Origin: Neorhizobium petrolearium
GTDB lineage: Bacteria > Pseudomonadota > Alphaproteobacteria > Rhizobiales > Rhizobiaceae
DNA length: 64,000 bases
Assembly (NCBI RefSeq): GCF_017873175.1
Contig: NZ_JAGGJW010000020.1
Location: forward strand, 38,370-102,369
Direction: 5' to 3'
The notes beneath the pieces are model-generated. The model was not told where the DNA came from. It did not search any database and worked only from the letters and a program-made list of their open reading frames with translations. The translations under genes and the position numbers were made by a program. Below, one piece after another: positions 60,800-64,000 of this stretch (positions within the stretch are counted from its first letter, which is position 1; every line of letters begins with the position of its first letter).

Positions 60800-61081
60800 T
60801 CACAACGGCTTTTCGGCCTTGTCGGTGCGGTAGAGGCTTACGGCGACCTTCCGAGGTTTCCCGCGCGGCCCCTTTGCGACCCTGCGCCAGGCGTCCAGCG
60901 TGGTCTGATCGCGCCAGCATTCGAAAAGAATGACGCGCTCCGGATCGACCGCGTCCGCGCTTATGGAGAAGTCGAGACAGCCGTCGTGCGCTCTCGCGCG
61001 TTCGACCATGCCCTTGAAGGCCTCCACGATGCCGTCCTGCTTCTCAGCGTCGGTGCGGGTGTAACCGGCTATGATGATCAT
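60800..61081 (-). CDS. Antibiotic biosynthesis monooxygenase (ABM) domain protein
   Basis: 93 residues, one ABM/YgiN-like ferredoxin fold. It begins MIIIAGYTRTDAEKQDGIVEAFKGMVERAR, then DGCLDFSISADAVDPERVILFECWRDQTTLDAW, all typical. Family members oxygenate quinols or phenolic compounds without cofactors, or bind small ligands. It may belong with the SnoaL-like genes upstream as one minus-strand unit under TetR control, with 98 bases between. Confidence 0.8.
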   Translation of the reverse strand: MIIIAGYTRTDAEKQDGIVEAFKGMVERARAHDGCLDFSISADAVDPERVILFECWRDQTTLDAWRRVAKGPRGKPRKVAVSLYRTDKAEKPL

Positions 61082-61179
61082 GGGTCTGCTCCTTCGGCTG
61101 GCGCCCTATTCCGGCGGCACGCCGCCGTGCATGGTCTGGGATAGCGACCCGCGAGGATCGTCGGTTCGCGATCGGAACG

Positions 61180-61545
61180 TCAGCCTCCCTTCACGTATCC
61201 CAGACCCTCGACGATCTTTCCGGCCTGAACCCGCATGATGTTGACGCCTCGAACTCGATCTTCTTCGCGCTCGCTCCAGCGAAGCTGCCAGCGGATGATC
61301 CCGCGGTCGCCAACCGCGGAAACTTCCTCAGCCTTGAAGACAAGGTTGGCTGACGACGCCACCCTCCTCCAGAAAGTGAGGCAAGCCTCACGTCCTTCGT
61401 AGCGCGCTCCATCCGGGGCCGGGGCCGTATTTTCGAGAACACAGCCCTCGCCGATCAAATCATCGAGGTCTTCGGGGCGATGCTTCTCAAATGCATTGTG
61501 GAAGCGCTCCACGATGTCGCGGGTAATTTTGGTGTCACTGGTCAT
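61180..61545 (-). CDS. SnoaL/NTF2-like protein
   Basis: 121 residues of the NTF2-like cone fold used by SnoaL cyclases and ketosteroid-isomerase relatives. It shows VERFHNAFEKHRPEDLDDLIGEGCVLENTAPAPDG and a C-terminal IMRVQAGKIVEGLGYVKGG. It is a paralogue of the next gene (both have the same APAPDG/QPAPNG turn and the I-V-E-G/A-L/Y tail). Function not predictable; probably small-molecule binding or isomerisation. Confidence 0.78.
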   Translation of the reverse strand: MTSDTKITRDIVERFHNAFEKHRPEDLDDLIGEGCVLENTAPAPDGARYEGREACLTFWRRVASSANLVFKAEEVSAVGDRGIIRWQLRWSEREEDRVRGVNIMRVQAGKIVEGLGYVKGG

Positions 61546-61658
61546 GTTCCCACCTCGTTGCGTGATGAAGCCGTCGTCTATCTCGAGCGAGTGGTCGATG
61601 ATGAACGAGGCTGCGGTTGAACAAAGAAAACGACGATGCTTGCGGTTCTGGCCGCGGG

Positions 61659-62036
61659 TTACTCCGGCAAGGGCGCCGATTGACCGGGGGTTTTGGCATA
61701 GGCCAGGGCCTCGACGATCTGGCCGTTACGGACACGGATCAGGCTAACGCCGCGCACCGAGCCACCATCGCCGAAATGGAAGCGCCAGCGGATATTGGCG
61801 CGATCGCCCATGACAAAAGTCTCTTCTACCTCGAAGCGGTTGACGCGGTCGGCCGCCATGGCCCGCCAGAACGCCAGGTTGACGTCGTAGCCTGCATAGC
61901 GCGTGCCGTTCGGCGCTGGCTGGATCGACTCCATGACGCAATCCGGTGCGATCAGGTCTTCGAAGATCACGGGATCGTGTTCCTCAAACGCCTGGTTGAA
62001 CCGACGGATGACTTCGGCTGTCTCTCGCGGCTGCAT
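61659..62036 (-). CDS. SnoaL/NTF2-like protein (paralogue)
   Basis: 125 residues, same cone fold. IRRFNQAFEEHDPVIFEDLIAPDCVMESIQPAPNGTRYAGYD, then WRFHFGDGGSVRGVSLIRVRNGQIVEALAYAKTPG. It lies first in the minus-strand unit, and its upstream region carries two TetR-type palindromes shared with the divergent regulator, so induction by a small hydrophobic ligand is likely. Confidence 0.78.
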   Translation of the reverse strand: MQPRETAEVIRRFNQAFEEHDPVIFEDLIAPDCVMESIQPAPNGTRYAGYDVNLAFWRAMAADRVNRFEVEETFVMGDRANIRWRFHFGDGGSVRGVSLIRVRNGQIVEALAYAKTPGQSAPLPE

Positions 62037-62049
62037 AACATTCTCCTAT

Positions 62050-62063
62050 ACAGAACGGTCTGT
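62050..62063. promoter_or_regulatory. TetR-type operator 1
   Basis: ACAGAACGGTCTGT, a near-perfect palindrome (ACAGA/TCTGT arms), 14 bases upstream of the SnoaL-like start at 62036. It is the partner of the site 30 bases away. Confidence 0.65.
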
Positions 62064-62079
62064 CTACGTCTTGCACTGT

Positions 62080-62093
62080 ACAGACCTGTCTGT
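62080..62093. promoter_or_regulatory. TetR-type operator 2
   Basis: ACAGAC-CT-GTCTGT, a perfect 6-bp inverted repeat, 13 bases before the tetR ATG. Its start is exactly 30 bases (about three helical turns) from that of operator 1, so two repressor dimers could bind the same DNA face. The -10 region is probably CTGTTAAAG next to it. Confidence 0.7.
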
Positions 62094-62105
62094 TAAAGTC
62101 GACCC

Positions 62106-62684
62106 ATGAAACAACGTGCATCTGAAACCCCACCTGAAGCCGGGTCCGCGCGCCGTCGTCTGCTGGACACCGCGACGCGACTTTTCTACGAGGGGGGGAT
62201 CCATGCTGTCGGTATCGACCGCATCATCGCAGAAGCCGGCGTGGCCAAGGCGACTTTCTACAACCACTTTCCCTCGAAGGATGACCTCGTCGTCGCCTAT
62301 CTCCAAGAGATAGACCGGCTCGGCCGGGCGGCAGTTGCCTCCCTTCACAAGCAACCTCCTCGGAAAATGATCCTGGCTATCATGGGGCGCATCAGCGAGG
62401 CTGTGACCGCGGGAGGCTGGCGGGGGTGTCCATTCCTCAACGCGGCGGCCGAATATCCCGATCCAGCCAGCCCTGTGCGACAAGCGATCAATGCGCGCCG
62501 CGTCTGGTATCACAACAGTCTCGAGAACCTTCTTAAAGAGGACGGCGACCCCGCTCCCTCCGTCACCGCATCCCTTCTCGTCGCGCTTTCGGACGGCCTG
62601 CTGGAAAGTGCCTATCTGGATGATGCTGAAAGCGTTCCCGCCCTTGTCTGCGAGGCGGTGACGAGACTGCTGGACCGCCGATGA
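62106..62684 (+). CDS. TetR-family regulator
   Basis: 192-residue repressor. The helix-turn-helix reads RRRLLDTATRLFYEGGIHAVGIDRIIAEAGVAKATFYNHFPSKDDLVVAYL, near residues 17-66. The C-terminal ligand domain is of the AcrR/TetR_C type (WRGCPFLNAAAEYPDPASPVRQ). It is divergent from the SnoaL-like genes and controls them, and itself, through the two palindromes. It overlaps the next gene by four bases. Confidence 0.9.
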   Translation: MKQRASETPPEAGSARRRLLDTATRLFYEGGIHAVGIDRIIAEAGVAKATFYNHFPSKDDLVVAYLQEIDRLGRAAVASLHKQPPRKMILAIMGRISEAVTAGGWRGCPFLNAAAEYPDPASPVRQAINARRVWYHNSLENLLKEDGDPAPSVTASLLVALSDGLLESAYLDDAESVPALVCEAVTRLLDRR

Positions 62685-63352
62685 ACGCCGCTCGCCGACC
62701 AAGCAGCACCGGTCTGAGCCAATTGTTGGATCTCCAGCAGCAGCGCGATTGGATGGAGGGCAAGACGACCCTGCGCGACGCCGACGAGCGTTTGGAGTCA
62801 CTGGAACTGCGCTTCAAATATCTCGTCCGGTTTGAGAAGCTGCTCGGCCGACCGCAGGCGCCAGAGGTTCTGGAGATTCTCAGGCGTTACGGCCGCGACT
62901 GTATCCCGATCCCCTGCCGGACCGAACGGCACTACTGGTCGGTTTCTTGTCTGCCGTCGACTCCGGGCAAGGCGCTCGTTCGCATCAACGCAAGCTGGAT
63001 GGAGCTTTTCTCGCTCTATGCGGACGGCGCGGGCGTCCGCGCGCTTTTCGTGGTGCATCTTTCCAATTTCACCACCGACCATTCATTCGATCACGACCAA
63101 GTGGACGAAGCTTTTCTTGAGCGCTGCGTCGTGATGCCGGAAGATGTTAGCTATTTCTTCCCGCGAGGCGACGATATTTTCGGCATCAGGGTCCGCGGCT
63201 TCTCCTCGATCGGCAAATTCCTCGCGGAGCCTCGAGCGTTGCTGGCCATCCGGGCGTTCAACCTGACGCACATGAACCGGGGCCGGAACGCCTATCAGGC
63301 GAGCCACTGCTATAGCCTGGCAGATCACATGCTGAGTGACGAAGAACGCTGA
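62681..63352 (+). CDS. Hypothetical protein co-translated with TetR
   Basis: 223 residues, soluble, no signal peptide and no recognised family. The N-terminal helix-rich part (LQQQRDWMEGKTTLRDADERLESLELRFKYLVRFEKLL) may be a coiled coil. The C-terminal half is mixed alpha/beta, with WSVSCLPSTPGKALVRINASWMELF and HYC-type tail residues. The ATG at 62681 overlaps the tetR stop by four bases, so it is probably expressed with it, although no Shine-Dalgarno sequence is obvious. The role is unknown. Confidence 0.6.
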   Translation: MNAARRPSSTGLSQLLDLQQQRDWMEGKTTLRDADERLESLELRFKYLVRFEKLLGRPQAPEVLEILRRYGRDCIPIPCRTERHYWSVSCLPSTPGKALVRINASWMELFSLYADGAGVRALFVVHLSNFTTDHSFDHDQVDEAFLERCVVMPEDVSYFFPRGDDIFGIRVRGFSSIGKFLAEPRALLAIRAFNLTHMNRGRNAYQASHCYSLADHMLSDEER

Positions 63353-63486
63353 ATAACGACCCAGGACATCGGAGTGGCAGAGGTTCGATGGGAAGGCAGG
63401 CCAAACGGGGAGCGAGGTGGCCGCGTGGGCCGGAACTACACTTATGAGATGATGTTTCTGTCTTGAAACAGCCTGAGGAAAGCAAC

Positions 63487-63905
63487 ATGACTGATCCACA
63501 GCTCACGCGCATACCAATTGCCAAGACCGGAATGCTCATCCGCAAGCCGGTCGAGCATGTATTCGAAGCGATCGTGAACCCGGCAGTCACGACGAAGTTC
63601 TGGTTCAGCAAAGGCAGCGGAAGACTGGAGACTGGCAAGACCGCCAAGCGGGATTGGGAGAGCCACAATGTCTCCATCGAGGTCACGCCAAAGGTCGTGG
63701 AGCCAAACAAGCGCGTAGTGATTGAATGGCCCGGCTATAGCGGCCCGACGACCGTGGAATGGACGTTCCAAGCTATTCCGGACGGCACGACATTTGTGCG
63801 CGTGCAGGAGTCCGGATGAACAGGAGATGCCGATAAGCTCATGCGCTATGTCGCTGATTCGACGCAAGGCTTCACGCTTCTCCTCGCGGGGCTAAAGGCG
63901 TGGCT
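63487..63905 (+). pseudogene. AHSA1/SRPBCC-family gene with nonsense codon, cut by an IS
   Basis: Residues 1-110 form an AHSA1-like domain (IRKPVEHVFEAIVNPAVTTKFWFSKGSG, then VVIEWPGYSGPTTVEWTFQ, FVRVQESG). The frame then meets TGA (63817-63819). After it the same frame continues with the family C-terminus TGDADKLMRYVADSTQGFTLLLAGLKAWL, so the TGA replaces one residue of an otherwise normal protein, perhaps a Trp (TGG) codon. At 63906 the IS256-type element begins, removing the last residues. GAGGAAAG precedes the ATG at 63487. Confidence 0.78.
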
Positions 63906-64000
63906 GGGACTGTCAGGAATTTTGTGTCTGAGGCCATGATGATGGAAAGGAGAATCATCACATGGCCATTGAGAAGGAACTTTTGGATCAGCTTCTCGCG
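63906..64000 (+). mobile_element. IS256-family element, left end (continues beyond window)
   Basis: Begins at 63906 with GGGACTGTCAGGAATTTTG, the terminal inverted repeat form of IS256-type rhizobial elements. The transposase start ATG at 63962, after AAGGAG, gives MAIEKELLDQLLA, the IS256 transposase N-terminus. Only the first 13 codons are in the window. It has inserted at the 3' end of the AHSA1-like gene. Confidence 0.8.
63962..64000 (+). CDS. IS256-family transposase, first 13 codons
   Basis: MAIEKELLDQLLA is the typical N-terminus of IS256 (mutator-type) transposases, here cut by the window end. No catalytic residues are visible. AAGGAG lies nine bases upstream of the start. Confidence 0.75.
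   Translation, partial: MAIEKELLDQLLA

Noticed and set aside
1..64000. tRNA, rRNA, CRISPR arrays, replication origin
   Set aside because: No cloverleaf-like, rRNA-like or regularly spaced repeat pattern was recognised by eye; small tRNAs could still be missed without a scan.

Overview
The window reads as accessory or replicon-borne DNA of a Rhizobiales bacterium, most likely Rhizobiaceae (Rhizobium/Agrobacterium-type). The grounds are high GC, many ATG/TGA-overlapping ABC-transporter operons, an acdS gene (ACC deaminase) divergent from an Lrp-type regulator, a ugpBAE-Q-C operon and several rhizobial-style insertion sequences. No rRNA, tRNA, CRISPR array or replication origin was seen.

Layout. 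1-5.3 kb: a peptide-type ABC importer (binding protein, DppB, DppC, fused double ATPase that leaves the window) divergent from a GntR/FCD regulator. 5.3-9.5 kb: an AceE-like transketolase, acdS and its Lrp-type regulator. 9.7-14.8 kb: a second peptide-type importer, divergent from a catabolic operon at 15.1-21.3 kb (SDR, FAD oxidase, HyuA, HyuB, Rid protein) that is followed by DeoR- and LacI-type regulators. 23.4-35.5 kb: a patchwork island with VapBC, Hsp20, a truncated haemoglobin, IS3 and IS6 elements, fragments of a serine recombinase and an Rhs/SpvB-like protein, a frameshifted excisionase-like gene, a large Fic protein, and a complete AbiEi/AbiEii type IV toxin-antitoxin pair behind a repeated operator.

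35.7-45.3 kb: a compact catabolic locus with an FAD oxidoreductase, a shikimate-dehydrogenase-like enzyme, two LysR regulators, an alpha/beta hydrolase carrying most fluoroacetate-dehalogenase active-site residues, a taurine/nitrate-type ABC importer, a zinc alcohol dehydrogenase and a small alpha-beta-barrel-like protein. It is the best candidate here for an undescribed pathway. 45.4-51.0 kb: a seven-gene minus-strand amino-acid operon (GntR, ProC, binding protein, two permeases, ATPase, class IV aminotransferase). 51.4-57.1 kb: a ugp glycerol-3-phosphate/glycerophosphodiester operon ending in an RpiR regulator. 57.6-60.2 kb: an ABC-2 exporter. 60.5-64 kb: a gene remnant, small-molecule enzymes of the ABM and SnoaL folds, a TetR regulator with two operators, and an AHSA1 gene broken by a stop codon and by the left end of an IS256-type element.

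The general pattern is that each uptake system sits next to the enzymes and regulator for its presumed substrate, separated by recombination scars. Function calls come from reading motifs and recalling families; no database search was run.
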